From contig NC_014165.1 of NCBI RefSeq assembly GCF_000092645.1, forward strand, positions 4,125,977-4,189,976: a stretch of DNA of 64,000 bases. The letters are read 5' to 3'. The translations under genes were made by a program, and so were the position numbers. This DNA comes from Thermobispora bispora DSM 43833 (lineage in GTDB: Bacteria > Actinomycetota > Actinomycetes > Streptosporangiales > Streptosporangiaceae). Shown here in pieces: positions 53,441 to 61,880 of this stretch. Numbering within the stretch: the first letter of the stretch is position 1; the number at the start of each line of letters is the position of its first letter. The notes below the pieces were generated by a model. The model saw only the letters and a program-made list of their open reading frames with translations. It ran no database searches and was not told the origin of the DNA.

Positions 53441-53998
53441 GTGATCACGGACCTCCGGCCGGAGCAGGTCGGCGTGTCGCTCGGCACCGACCCCGCCTTC
53501 ACCGTCGCCGTCGCCGGGGCGATGGTCCTCGTCACCGCGGCGATCGCCGTGGCCGAGCGGCTGGGCGTGCGGATCCCCATGTGGGCGCCTGAGGCGGTGG
53601 CACCGCCGCGCACGGCGCAGGAGCGGCGCGGCGCCCTCGCCACGGCCGTCGTGGCCGGCGTCACCGAGGAGTTCGCCTTCCGCGGCCTGATCATCGGGTG
53701 CCTCGCGTACGCCCTGGGGCTGCCCCTGCCCATCGCCGCCGCGCTCTCCCTCGCCCTCAACGTGCTCTGCCACGTCCTCGCCGTCTACCTGAGCCGCCGC
53801 TACCTGAACCGCCGCGTCCACCTCGGCGCGAAGGCCGTGCTCATGGTGGCCCTGGGCGGGGCCGTGCTCACCGCCGCGTACGTGCACACCGGGAGCCTGC
53901 TGCTGCCCCTCGTGATGCGCATCCTGCTCGAGGTCCGCGCCCTTCAGGCGCCGCGGGCCCGCGGCGCGAACGACGCCCCGGTGCCCGTGCGAGGATGA
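53441..53998 (+). CDS. CPBP-family intramembrane metalloprotease
   Basis: 185 residues from GTG at 53441. The first motif is EEFAFRG with E76-E77 and R81, and the second candidate histidine is in NVLCHVLAVYL. About four membrane helices are seen, fewer than usual, and an in-frame stop just upstream rules out a longer start. The gene may be a short or N-terminally eroded member. The stop overlaps an ATG in the PadR frame, so all three following genes may be one operon. Confidence 0.75.
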   Translation: MITDLRPEQVGVSLGTDPAFTVAVAGAMVLVTAAIAVAERLGVRIPMWAPEAVAPPRTAQERRGALATAVVAGVTEEFAFRGLIIGCLAYALGLPLPIAAALSLALNVLCHVLAVYLSRRYLNRRVHLGAKAVLMVALGGAVLTAAYVHTGSLLLPLVMRILLEVRALQAPRARGANDAPVPVRG

Positions 53999-54003
53999 GC
54001 CCC

Positions 54004-54342
54004 ATGACGGCCGATCGACGCGCGAGCTGGCTCAAAGGAGTGCTCGACCTGCTGGTCCTGGCCAGCCTGAGCGACGGCGAGAGCTACGGCTACCAGATCG
54101 CCAAGACCCTCGCCGACGCCGGGCTGGGGCAGATCAAGGGCGGCACCCTCTACCCCGTGCTCAACCGGCTCGAAGAGGCCGGGCTGCTGGCGACCGAGTT
54201 CCGCGCCGCCGAGCGCGGGCCCGGCCGCCGCTACTACCGGCTCACCGCTGAGGGCCGTCGCACGCTCGAGGAGGAAGGGGCCCGCTGGCTCGCCTTCGAC
54301 GAGTCGGTGCGGGCCGTGCTGACCAAGGGACGGTCCCGATGA
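54004..54342 (+). CDS. Short PadR-family regulator
   Basis: 112 residues, the compact PadR type: SWLKGVLDLLVLASLSDGESYGYQIAKTLADAG...IKGGTLYPVLNRLEEAGLL, ending soon after the winged helix. ATG at 54004 lies nine bases after GAGG; an ATG at 53995 that overlaps the CPBP stop is the alternative. The stop overlaps the following membrane-protein gene by four bases. Such PadR genes usually control the membrane protein encoded next to them. Confidence 0.92.
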   Translation: MTADRRASWLKGVLDLLVLASLSDGESYGYQIAKTLADAGLGQIKGGTLYPVLNRLEEAGLLATEFRAAERGPGRRYYRLTAEGRRTLEEEGARWLAFDESVRAVLTKGRSR

Positions 54343-55106
54343 GCGGCACCTACTTCGATGAGCTGTACTTCGATGAGCTGGCCGTACGGCTGCGCGAGGC
54401 GGGGGTGCCGGCCGAGCGCATCGTCGCCACCGTGGACGACCTGCGCGCCTACCTCGCCGACAGCGGCGGCGACCCCGAGGAGGAGTTCGGCCCGGCCGCC
54501 GCCTTCGCCGAACACCTGGTCGCGACCACAGACCACGCGGACGGCGGCACCGCCACGGGTGAGCGGTGGACGTGGACCGCCGACATCTTCACCGACCAGC
54601 AGCGGCTCAACGAGTTCGGCGAGCAGGGGTGGGAGGTGCAGGGCATCGACCGGCTCGGCCGGTTCGTCTGCACCCGCGACCCCGAACACCCCCAGCGCTG
54701 GGAGTACCGCCGCGAGGTGGTCACCCCGACCGGCCGGGACGCGCTCACCCAGCGGCTCGCCCCCGAAGGCTGGGAGCCCTGCGGCACCTGGTTCTGCTAC
54801 GCCTACTACAAGCGCCCCCACGCCGCGCTCGTCGGCCCCGAGGCGAAGATCGGCGACCCGCCGCCGCGGCCCGGCCGGCGCCTGTTCTTCAGCCCGGCCC
54901 TGTACGGCTTCGCCGCCGTCGCCTTCACCGCCGCGGTAGTGCTCGGGCTGTCGAGCCTCGCCGTGCTGGACCGGGCCGGCCTCGATGACGACGACGGCCC
55001 CTCCACGCTGCTCGGCATGGCCGTCGGCGCGCTCAGCGCGCTCGTGGTCATCGGCGCGATCGCCGCCATTGCCGAGCTCATCCACCGGCGACGCCGGCGA
55101 CGCTGA
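54339..55106 (+). CDS. PadR-linked membrane protein (DUF1700/DUF2812-like)
   Basis: 255 residues. The N-terminal helical part resembles the short segment that accompanies PadR in DUF1700/permease-prefix proteins (FDELAVRLREAGVPAERIVATVDDLRAYL). A central domain has two repeats of a QxxxxEFGEQGWEVQGIDRLGRF / ALTQRLAPEGWEPCGTWFCYAYYKR pattern, like DUF2812. Two membrane helices and a run of six arginines end the protein. Translationally coupled to the PadR gene. Function unknown. Confidence 0.8.
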   Translation: MSGTYFDELYFDELAVRLREAGVPAERIVATVDDLRAYLADSGGDPEEEFGPAAAFAEHLVATTDHADGGTATGERWTWTADIFTDQQRLNEFGEQGWEVQGIDRLGRFVCTRDPEHPQRWEYRREVVTPTGRDALTQRLAPEGWEPCGTWFCYAYYKRPHAALVGPEAKIGDPPPRPGRRLFFSPALYGFAAVAFTAAVVLGLSSLAVLDRAGLDDDDGPSTLLGMAVGALSALVVIGAIAAIAELIHRRRRRR

Positions 55107-55347
55107 GCCGTACCGGAGCCGCTCTGGTATCGCGGCGGGCAGGCGGCCGGCAGCGGGGTCGTGTCGTGCTCGGCCACCGGGGGCGAGCGGCCCCACCCCA
55201 GCGATCGCGAGCACGGCCGCGACCGGCTGCTCTATCTGCACGACAGAAGCGGCCGCCTGGTGTGGCAGCAGCGTTTCAGGTTGATCTACAGCGCCACGGT
55301 CGGCCGCGTCCTCACGGTCTACCCCAGGAACGCCATCTGCCGAGCGG

Positions 55348-55353
55348 TAGCAT
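55348..55353 (+). promoter_or_regulatory. -10 box (TAGCAT) of orphan gene, leaderless
   Basis: TAGCAT ends eight bases before an ATG that lacks any ribosome site, the same layout as several leaderless genes in this window. Confidence 0.4.
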
Positions 55354-55361
55354 GCCGCGAA

Positions 55362-55781
55362 ATGGCAGACGGGGGAGTGCTCTTCAGCGGCGTATTCGAA
55401 ATCCTCAACCGGCGGCATCGAGTGTCCGATCCGGATCCCGATTCCGGGACCTTCAAGCTCCAGGACGACGACCGGACGGTCCGCGTCGTCCTGGAGCCGG
55501 AGTTCCTCGCCGCCTACTTCGCGCAGCTCGACGAGCGTGACATCCCTGAGCTCGCCACCACACCACAGGACGCGCAGGACCGGCTCCGCGCCAGGTACCT
55601 CGCCATCTGGATCGAAGAGATCTTCGAGTCGGACCTCCAGGAGTCGCTCACGGAGATCCGGCTCACCCGGGCGGCGGACGGCCGGATCTCACTCACCGAG
55701 CGGCGCGGCGCCCAGCGCAAGCCGTTCCCGTGGACGCACGCCGAGCCCGGCTATTGGTCCCCTGACCGTCCCGACGTCTGA
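55362..55781 (+). CDS. Uncharacterised protein, 139 aa
   Basis: I do not recognise this gene. ATG at 55362 is preferred because of the TAGCAT box just upstream; a longer start at 55161 is possible but the added 67 residues are poorly convincing. The product is soluble and acidic in the middle, with an EFLAAYFAQLDERDIPELATTPQDAQDRL helical part and a C-terminus ending KPFPWTHAEPGYW. Codon use is like that of its neighbours. It borders a zone of gene remnants. Confidence 0.6.
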   Translation: MADGGVLFSGVFEILNRRHRVSDPDPDSGTFKLQDDDRTVRVVLEPEFLAAYFAQLDERDIPELATTPQDAQDRLRARYLAIWIEEIFESDLQESLTEIRLTRAADGRISLTERRGAQRKPFPWTHAEPGYWSPDRPDV

Positions 55782-55879
55782 AGCACGCCCCTGAAAACCG
55801 CGTCGCCGGACGCCGACCGGAGGCGAGGAGCGCCACCGACAGGAAACCTCGGAAGGGCGAGTCCGCGGTATGCCCCGAT

Positions 55880-56096
55880 GGGTCGAGGATGAGGATGGCG
55901 TCCTTCCGCTCGGTCCGCGCCGGAGGGATGACCGCGTGCTCGACCCGAGCTTCTTCTTGATCAGGCGCACGATCACGACGTCCAGGTGGCCGTCCAGTGC
56001 GCTCATGGTGACGCGGAAGGGAATCCGGGCGGCATGGAGCAGCGCCGCCATGAGGCGACTGTCCCGTCCTCCGGCGAGGGCGAGGTTCACCGGCTC
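55880..56096 (-). pseudogene. Asparagine-synthase-like gene remnant, frameshifted
   Basis: On the minus strand one frame reads EPVNLALAGGRDSRLMAALL, then HAARIPFRVTMSALDGHLDVVIVRLIKKKLG. It resembles the PP-loop ATP pyrophosphatase core (xSGGRDSR type) of AsnB-like amide synthetases. At about 55944 the similarity jumps to another frame (VEHAVIPPARTERKDAILI). No start, no N-terminal glutaminase part and no C-terminus are present. It looks like a decayed, horizontally acquired or duplicated fragment. Confidence 0.6.
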
Positions 56097-56274
56097 CTGG
56101 GCGCCGCGCCGCACGGGACGGTGTCCGCGAGGTGTGGTCCACCGCCGGATCGGCCCGGCTCTGGTGTGCACCGTGCTCCCGGATACGCCACTGCGTCCGG
56201 CTCGCTGCGCCGCGAGCCGGCTACTAGATCGCCTGGCGCAACCCATGGGCGCCGGCGTGGCAGGCCCCGTCGTG

Positions 56275-56288
56275 GTTTCACGTGAAAC
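56275..56288. other. parS: parS centromere site 1
   Basis: Perfect GTTTCACGTGAAAC palindrome, the ParB-binding core, 15 of 16 matches to the extended consensus. It heads the first copy of a 99-bp tandem repeat. Confidence 0.95.
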
Positions 56289-56373
56289 AGAACCTGACTG
56301 GTACTTGCTCACGCGTTGGCTGCTGCGTCTCTACCTTCTGCCCGCTCAGAAACGGCATCGCACGACAGCGCTG

Positions 56374-56387
56374 GTTTCACGTGAAAC
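56374..56387. other. parS: parS centromere site 2
   Basis: The same 14-bp palindrome 99 bases after site 1, followed by the second copy of the repeat (CAGAACCCGACTGG, then GGCGTTGGCTGCTGC and CGGCATCGCACGACAGCGCT). Confidence 0.95.
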
Positions 56388-56473
56388 AGAACCCGACTGG
56401 ACATCTGCTGAGGCGTTGGCTGCTGCCATTCTGCCTCCGGTCCGCACGGATGCGGCATCGCACGACAGCGCTG

Positions 56474-56487
56474 GTTTCACGTGAAAC
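56474..56487. other. parS: parS centromere site 3
   Basis: The same palindrome 100 bases after site 2, at the end of the second repeat copy; after it the sequence changes to the NagD-like remnant. Confidence 0.95.
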
Positions 56488-56521
56488 AAGCGGTGGCCTG
56501 CCAGCGTCGGCCGGCTCGGTC

Positions 56522-56635
56522 CCCGAGCACCACGTAGTCGGGGTCGATGTCGGTCAGCACGTACCCGATCTCATGCAAGGCGGTGGTGAGCCCGGCCTCG
56601 CCGATCACGTACGCGGAGCCCTCCGGGCGCTGGTC
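56522..56635 (-). pseudogene. NagD-type HAD-IIA phosphatase remnant
   Basis: The minus strand encodes about 37 residues, including [19 protein letters not shown] and [14 protein letters not shown], nearly identical in style to the central part of actinobacterial HAD-IIA (NagD) hydrolases. The match stops abruptly where TRTYSFE should follow, and no other HAD motif (DxDGV, GDR.DTD) is present on either side. A fragment of a gene whose intact copy is probably elsewhere. Confidence 0.65.
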
Positions 56636-56639
56636 GGGT

Positions 56640-57108
56640 GTGACGGTTGCATGGAGGCGACCACCGGGCACGCGGGGGACATCGGGGCGCATGGCGCAAC
56701 GGTCCCGGCTCCACCGCCGACCGCAGGCGTCGCCGGGAACGTCCAGGCGCGCACGGCGCGGCATACCGGGTGAGGGATCGGCTCACCGTGAGCTCGGCCG
56801 GAAACAATGCGTCAGGGCCGGGAGCAGAAGGGGCCGCTCGCCGCGCTGGTATCCCTGCCTTGGTAGGCTGCTCCGCGCATCCGACGTGTGCGTTCCTTCG
56901 TCGGTGTGCGGTGGTGTATGCGGCCCTCCGCCTCCCGCGCGGAGGGCCTTGCTCATCCAGAGCCGGCACCGCGGCCATGTCCGGTGGGCCTACGACACTC
57001 AGCACCCGGATAGCAGACCCCAGCGCGAACGCCCCGGCGACCGCGGCCTGCAGCGCAGGGGCGACGTACCGCCCGTGGGACCGTGCCGGGGTGACGGGAT
57101 CACCCCGC
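56640..57108. other. Gene-free spacer between NagD remnant and parB ladder
   Basis: About 470 bp, GC-rich. Some minus-strand stretches (APALQAAVAGAFALGSAIRVL) have a coding look but no start, no ribosome site and no family I can name; they may be further remnants. Confidence 0.45.
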
Positions 57109-57496
57109 CTCAGCCGCCGACCGCGGCGCGCCCGGTCTTCGCGGTGCTGGGGCATCACCCCAGCCGCTTCGGATGGCATGGCCGCGAGGATCGGCTCGAG
57201 GTAGCCGAGTGTGGCGGTCGTGTCGCGCTCACCAGATCAGCACCTCATCGGCCGGCAGAGGCGGCATCTGTTTTCACTGTGCCGGGGCATCGCGCTGGTG
57301 GCCTCGGATGCCAAGGTCTCGAGGTCCCCTGCAGGTGGTCGAGCTTAGACGCCGTGCTCGCGAGGTCAGCGCCTCGTCGCCGACGGAGGCGACATCAGTC
57401 TTCACCGTGCTGGCGCATCACGCTGGCCGCCTCGGGCGCCATGGTCTCAAGGATCCGCTCGAGGTCGTCGAGCCTAGAGGCCGTGCCTCGTTCACA
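57109..57496. repeat. Ladder of three degraded copies of the parB 3' end
   Basis: Period 134 bp. The copy beside the gene (57363-57473) is identical over 111 bp to 57497-57607, which covers the last 26 codons, the stop and 32 downstream bases of parB. The next copy out (about 57237-57343) and the outermost (about 57109-57215) keep recognisable blocks such as GGGCATC and CCGCCTCGG-like cores but have many substitutions and small indels. The period is not a multiple of three, and each copy carries or did carry the stop. Confidence 0.9.
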
Positions 57497-57528
57497 AGGT
57501 CAGCGCCTCGTCGCCGACGGAGGCGACA

Positions 57529-58500
57529 TCAGTCTTCACCGTGCTGGCGCATCACGCTGGCCGCCTCGGGCGCCATGGTCTCAAGGATCCGCTCGAGGTC
57601 GTCGAGCGTGGAGAACTCCACCACGATCCGGCCCTTACGGCGCCCGAGATCGACCTTGACCTTGGTCTCGAAGTGATCCGACAACCGGTCGGCGAGGTCG
57701 CGGAGCGCCGGGGGCGTCGGCTGCTTGGCGCGCGGCTTTCGCGGCGCGGGACCCGCCGTCGCCTCCCCGAGCGCCACGATCTCTTCGACCGTCCGGACGG
57801 AGAGCCCTTCGGCGACGATCCGGTTGGCGAGCCGCTCCTGGGCCTCCGGATCGTCCAGCGCGAGCAGAGCCCGCGCATGCCCGGCGGTGATGGTGCCGGC
57901 GGCGAGGCGGAGCTGGACGTTGGGCGGGAGGTTCAGCAGACGCAGGGTGTTGGTGATGTGCGAGCGGGAGCGGCCGACCTTCTTGGCGAGGGCCTCGTGG
58001 GTGGCACCGAACTCCTGCAGCAGCTGCTGGTAAGCGGCCGCCTCCTCCAACGGGTTGAGCTGCTCGCGCTGCAGGTTCTCGATGAGCGCCTCGCGCAGCA
58101 TCTCCACGTCCTGGGTCTTGCGGACGATCGCGGGGATCCGCTCCAGCCCGGCGAGCTGCGCGGCCCGCCACCTCCGCTCGCCCATCACCAGCTCGTAGCG
58201 GTCACCCTCGACCGGCCGGACGACCACCGGCTGGAGCAGGCCCACCTCTTTGATCGACGCGGCCAGCTCCTCCAGCCGCTCCTCGTCGAAGACCTCCCGT
58301 GGCTGCCGCGGGTTCGGGGAAATGGCGGAGATCGGGATCTCTTGGTAGTGGGCGCCCTCGATCGGCTTCAGCCCGGAGTCTGGGGCGGCTGCCGGTGCGG
58401 AATTGGTGGAGTTCGTTCCCGACACCCCGAGGTCGGCGCTCGGCCCCATGGGAATCAGCGCCCCAAGCCCTTTGCCCAATCCCCGACGCTGCTGCACCAC
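57529..58500 (-). CDS. parB: Chromosome-partitioning protein ParB
   Basis: 323 residues. N-terminal [18 protein letters not shown] (ParA-interaction type), CTPase/ParB-N region with [22 protein letters not shown] and the [12 protein letters not shown] box. The helix-turn-helix is [26 protein letters not shown], and the C-terminal dimerisation domain [18 protein letters not shown] is present. GTG at 58500. Binds the parS sites located about 1 kb beyond its 3' end and the one inside parA. Confidence 0.97.
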   Translation of the reverse strand: MVQQRRGLGKGLGALIPMGPSADLGVSGTNSTNSAPAAAPDSGLKPIEGAHYQEIPISAISPNPRQPREVFDEERLEELAASIKEVGLLQPVVVRPVEGDRYELVMGERRWRAAQLAGLERIPAIVRKTQDVEMLREALIENLQREQLNPLEEAAAYQQLLQEFGATHEALAKKVGRSRSHITNTLRLLNLPPNVQLRLAAGTITAGHARALLALDDPEAQERLANRIVAEGLSVRTVEEIVALGEATAGPAPRKPRAKQPTPPALRDLADRLSDHFETKVKVDLGRRKGRIVVEFSTLDDLERILETMAPEAASVMRQHGED

Positions 58501-58744
58501 CGCTGCTCCTTACAGACCCGCCCAGAGATCAGTGCCCAGCGACACGGCAGCCGCTGGGCACATCACGTTTAACAGCAGAGCGTACCGCTGCGCGATGACC
58601 GCCACGCGCGCCGGTGGAAAACCCGGGCCGGCATGACCGCCGACGCCGAAATATCCCGGCATGGCCGAGACCCCTCTGCCGAGGGATGCGGGGTGTCTCT
58701 GCGAGAGCCGTACGGAGGGGTCTCGCCGCTGGGAGCACCGGCGA

Positions 58745-59686
58745 TCAGGAGCCGGAGGGCACCGCGCGGTACGCGAGCTCCCGGGCGGCGTCCATGTACG
58801 CCATGGCGCCGCTCGACCCGGGGTCGTAGGTCATCACCGACTGGCTGTAGCTCGGCGCCTCGGAGACGCGGACGCTCCGGGGGATGACCGACTTGAGCAC
58901 CGTGTCGCCGAAGTGCGAGCGCACCTCCTCGGCCACCTGCGACGCGAGCTTGGTGCGCGCGTCGTACATGGTGAGGAGGATCGTCGACACGACCAGCGGC
59001 GGGTTGAGGTGCGCGCGCACCAGCTCGACGTTCTGCAGGAGCTGGCTGAGCCCTTCCAGCGCGTAGTACTCGCACTGGATCGGGATGAGCACCTCCTGGG
59101 CCGCGGCCAGCGCGTTGACGGTGAGCAGGCCGAGGGACGGCGGGCAGTCGATGAAGATGTAGTCGAGCTCCATCCCGGTGAAGTTGTTCAGTGCCCGCCG
59201 GAGCCGGGTCTCCCGGCCCACCATGGGGACCAGCTCGATCTCCGCTCCCGCCAGGTCGAGGGTGGCCGGGGCACAGTACAGGTTCGGCATGCCGGGGACC
59301 GGCTTCACGATCGACGCGAGCGGCAGGTCCTCGATCAGCACCTGGTAGACCGAAGGGGTCCCGGAGCGGTGCTCCGTCGCGAGCGCGGTCGACGCGTTCC
59401 CCTGCGGATCCAGGTCGATCACCAGGACCCGCTGCCCGTGCATCGACAAGGCGGCGGCGAGGTTGACGGCCGTGGTGGTCTTCCCCACCCCGCCCTTCTG
59501 GTTGGCCACGGTCAGCACGCGGCACTTCGGTGGACGGGGCCACTCCCCCTCTTGATTCAGCGAATAACCGATGGACGGCCCAACGGCATTGGGGGTTGCG
59601 GCTGTTTCACGTGAAACCACAGCGCTCAACGCCTCTCGTACTAACGGCGATCCAGGGGAATCAGGGGGGACTTGAGTCTGGGCCAC
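58745..59686 (-). CDS. parA: Chromosome-partitioning ATPase ParA
   Basis: 313 residues. GTG at 59686 with AAAGG nine bases upstream. Deviant Walker A KGGVGKTTT at about 64-72 with the signature lysine, FIDCPPSLGLLT, and the DNA-binding C-terminal half. The first 50 residues are disordered and contain VVSRET, which is simply the translation of a parS site. A 244-bp gap separates it from parB. Confidence 0.96.
   Translation of the reverse strand: MAQTQVPPDSPGSPLVREALSAVVSRETAATPNAVGPSIGYSLNQEGEWPRPPKCRVLTVANQKGGVGKTTTAVNLAAALSMHGQRVLVIDLDPQGNASTALATEHRSGTPSVYQVLIEDLPLASIVKPVPGMPNLYCAPATLDLAGAEIELVPMVGRETRLRRALNNFTGMELDYIFIDCPPSLGLLTVNALAAAQEVLIPIQCEYYALEGLSQLLQNVELVRAHLNPPLVVSTILLTMYDARTKLASQVAEEVRSHFGDTVLKSVIPRSVRVSEAPSYSQSVMTYDPGSSGAMAYMDAARELAYRAVPSGS
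59604..59617. other. parS: parS site inside parA coding sequence
   Basis: GTTTCACGTGAAAC lies within codons about 24-28 of parA on the minus strand. It is the only one of the four sites in this window that is inside a functional gene. Confidence 0.95.
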
Positions 59687-59822
59687 ACTCGTCGTCCTTT
59701 CGACCGGCGGAGTGGAGATAAGGCCAGCCGACCCCCGACGACCGGCCCGCTTCAGTGATCTCCCAGGGTAGGACGACCACCTCATCCGGCCAACCCCAGG
59801 CCGGCCGCATCCGGCGCGGAGC

Positions 59823-60503
59823 TCACCTCTTCCGTCGCCGGCGCTTTCCGTTGCCGGGCGGCCGCCCCGCGACGACGCGGACCAGGGTGGTGGGCGGCTC
59901 GACTTTACCCTCCCCTACCGTAACAAGTTCGACCGATCGAGCCCCGGAAGCCTGCAGTTGTCGGCGCGCATTCTCGATCTCCTCGGCGGCCCGCTCCCCC
60001 TTCATCGCGAGCAGCTCGCCGCCCTCCCGCAGCAGCGGCAGGCTCCAGGCGACCAGCCGGTCGAGCGGCGCGACCGCGCGAGCCGTCGCCACGTCGAAGA
60101 CGCGCTTGTACGCGAGCTCCTCCGCCCGCCCGCGCAGCACCTCGACGTTATCGAGCTTCAAGATCTCGGTGATCTCGGAGAGGAACACCGTACGCCGAAG
60201 CAGCGGTTCCAGCAGCGTCACCCGGACATCGGGACGTATGATCGCCAGAACCACGCCGGGAAGCCCGGCCCCGGACCCGATGTCCACCAAGGTCGTATTC
60301 TCGGGGACCTCCTCCGCCACGACCCCGCAGTTCAGCATGTGCCGGTCCCAGATCCGCGGCACCTCGCGGGGACCGAGCAGCCCGCGTTCGACTCCAGGCC
60401 CGGCGAGGAGTTCGGCGTAGACCCGCGCCCGGTCCATGGCCTCACCGGGGAACACCTCCCAGGCGATGGCGGGCGGTTCGGGTATCTCGTTGCTCTCCGT
60501 CAT
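59823..60503 (-). CDS. rsmG: 16S rRNA (guanine-N7)-methyltransferase RsmG
   Basis: 226 residues. Methylates G527 of 16S rRNA. SAM-binding motif VDIGSGAGLPGVVLAI, with RIWDRHMLNC before it and FDVATARAVAPLDRLVAW, LLAMKGERAAEEI after it. A basic tail of Arg/Lys ends the protein. ATG at 60503 with GAGGA upstream. Normal position between jag and parA. Confidence 0.96.
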   Translation of the reverse strand: MTESNEIPEPPAIAWEVFPGEAMDRARVYAELLAGPGVERGLLGPREVPRIWDRHMLNCGVVAEEVPENTTLVDIGSGAGLPGVVLAIIRPDVRVTLLEPLLRRTVFLSEITEILKLDNVEVLRGRAEELAYKRVFDVATARAVAPLDRLVAWSLPLLREGGELLAMKGERAAEEIENARRQLQASGARSVELVTVGEGKVEPPTTLVRVVAGRPPGNGKRRRRKR

Positions 60504-61318
60504 CACTTCCTCATCGTAGAGCTTGGGGCGTATCGGCCCTGCGGCCGGAACCTGCGCCTCCGCACGGCCCACCACCGGCAACCGCGGACCAGGCGCTTCT
60601 CAGGGATCAAGGTGATCTTCCCGGCTGGGGACCGCGTTACCGGCAATGGGCGCGATCGTCATGCACAAGGCGATGACTGCAATGTGCACAGAGCGAGCAT
60701 GTGCTGTGGACAACGGGCACCCTATGGCCACAAGGCGGTGCCGGTGCTGTGGACATAGCGGTCACAGTGGCCACACGGTTGGTGCCTTCGCGTCGCCATA
60801 GCTTCTGGTGTTCAAAGGGACACCGCACTTCTGGTGTTCAACGAGGGAAACGGCACCGCGAGGCTCACGATGAGGCCGATGAGGCGCACCGAACCCATCA
60901 GCAGTGCATCGTGTCCATCGGGTGTGCCTCGCCCCGCCGCCGCGCACCCGCCCACAGCGTCCGCACCCCTCCGCAGCGTGCCGCGCCCATTCTGGGCGGC
61001 GCCGCGCCCATGCAGAGCGCCTCGCCCGCGGCCGCGAACGGCGACGGCCGGGCAAGGCAGACGCGTTCCTTCGCGGCACACGGGAGTCCCGGGCGGCCGA
61101 GGTGCTGCTGATCAGCGACCTGGCGGACCAGGTGTCGGCTCGATCCATCCACCTGCGGCTCGGGTACCTCGCCCCCACCCGCGAACGTGCGGCGCATCCG
61201 TCCCCCGAGCGGAACCGCACCGATGGCCGCACCCATGAGACGTGCCCCTCCGCGACGAGGGCGCCGTACCCAGACCAGAGGCGCTGCCCTTACGGAAGAG
61301 GTGCCGGGCCAAACACAA
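60504..61318. promoter_or_regulatory. Spacer with DnaA-box-like sequences between jag and rsmG
   Basis: About 815 bp without a gene. CTGTGGACAA (60704-60713) and CTGTGGACAT (60747-60756) resemble DnaA boxes, and nearby GTGCACA/TGCACAA and CCACAAGG motifs add to the cluster. A 14-bp direct repeat CTTCTGGTGTTCAA occurs at 60802-60815 and 60828-60841. From about 60930 to 61060 the sequence is GC-rich with irregular CCGCGCCCAT-type recurrence. The rsmG promoter should lie within the first 300 bases. Confidence 0.45.
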
Positions 61319-61346
61319 GCCGCCGATTCCGACCGGAACCGGCGGC
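61319..61346 (-). terminator. Terminator of rpmH-rnpA-yidD-yidC-jag operon
   Basis: A 12-bp stem with one mismatch and a 4-base loop, followed on the minus strand by TTGTGTTTGG, 20 bases past the jag stop. Confidence 0.75.
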
Positions 61347-61367
61347 CGAGTCACGAGCCCGGATGAC

Positions 61368-61862
61368 CTACTCGGGATAGATCACGACGTAGCGGTTCGG
61401 CTCCTCGCCCTCGGATTCGCTGTACAGGCCGGCCGCCTTGACCGCGTCGTGGATGCACTTGCGCTCGAAGGGGGTCATCGGCTTGAGCGCCTTCGGCTTC
61501 TTGGTCCGCTTGACCTCCTTCGCCAGCGCGGTGCCGTACTTGGTGAGCTCGGCGCGCCGCCGTTCCCGGTAACCGCCCACGTCGAGCATGAGCCTGGACC
61601 GTTCGCCCGTCCGCCGGTGCACGGCGAGACGGGTGAGCTCCTGCAACGCCTCGAGGACCTCGCCGCCGCGCCCCACGAGCTCGTCCCCGGTGACGCCGAC
61701 GATCGAGACCACCGCCCGGTCGCCCACGACGTCCATGTCGATGTCGCCGTCCATGTCGGCGATGTCGAGCAGGCCTTCGAGGTAGTCGGCCGCGATCTCC
61801 CCCTCCAGCTCGAGGTGGGCGATGTCAGGAGTCAGCTTGACGCTCTCCTCCGCTCCGGTCAC
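61368..61862 (-). CDS. jag: Jag/KhpB RNA-binding protein (KH-R3H)
   Basis: 164 residues. KH domain (VSIVGVTGDELVGRGGEVLEALQELTRLAVHR) with an altered GxxG loop, then R3H domain (MLDVGGYRERRRAELTKYGTALAKEV...MTPFERKCIHDAVKAAGL) and the terminal EPNRYVVIYPE. GTG at 61862. Follows yidC by 18 bases in the origin operon. Confidence 0.95.
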   Translation of the reverse strand: MTGAEESVKLTPDIAHLELEGEIAADYLEGLLDIADMDGDIDMDVVGDRAVVSIVGVTGDELVGRGGEVLEALQELTRLAVHRRTGERSRLMLDVGGYRERRRAELTKYGTALAKEVKRTKKPKALKPMTPFERKCIHDAVKAAGLYSESEGEEPNRYVVIYPE

Positions 61863-61880
61863 GTCCGGGCTCTCCTTCTC

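Larger units (their letters stand above)
56275..56487. repeat. Tandem repeat of about 100 bp carrying parS
   Basis: Two full copies (56275-56373, 56374-56473) and a third parS stub. The two copies agree well at both ends and differ most in the middle, so the duplication is not recent, while the parS cores have stayed identical. No gene lies within the array. Confidence 0.85.

Noticed and set aside
55880..56096. A lasso-peptide or other RiPP cluster built on the AsnB-like sequence
   Set aside because: Only a frameshifted fragment is present, with no precursor peptide, protease or transporter beside it.
55689..56312. A 207-codon minus-strand gene beginning in a parS site
   Set aside because: The AsnB-like similarity covers only part and changes frame; the start lies in the centromere repeat, so a pseudogene remnant is the better reading.
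57109..57496. The parB ladder as an assembly artefact
   Set aside because: Only the nearest copy is identical; the outer copies are clearly diverged, so genuine old duplications exist. The identical copy alone remains to be confirmed by long reads.
60704..60756. A second origin near rsmG
   Set aside because: Only weak, few DnaA-box-like sequences and no AT-rich unwinding region; the canonical position next to rpmH has the better cluster.
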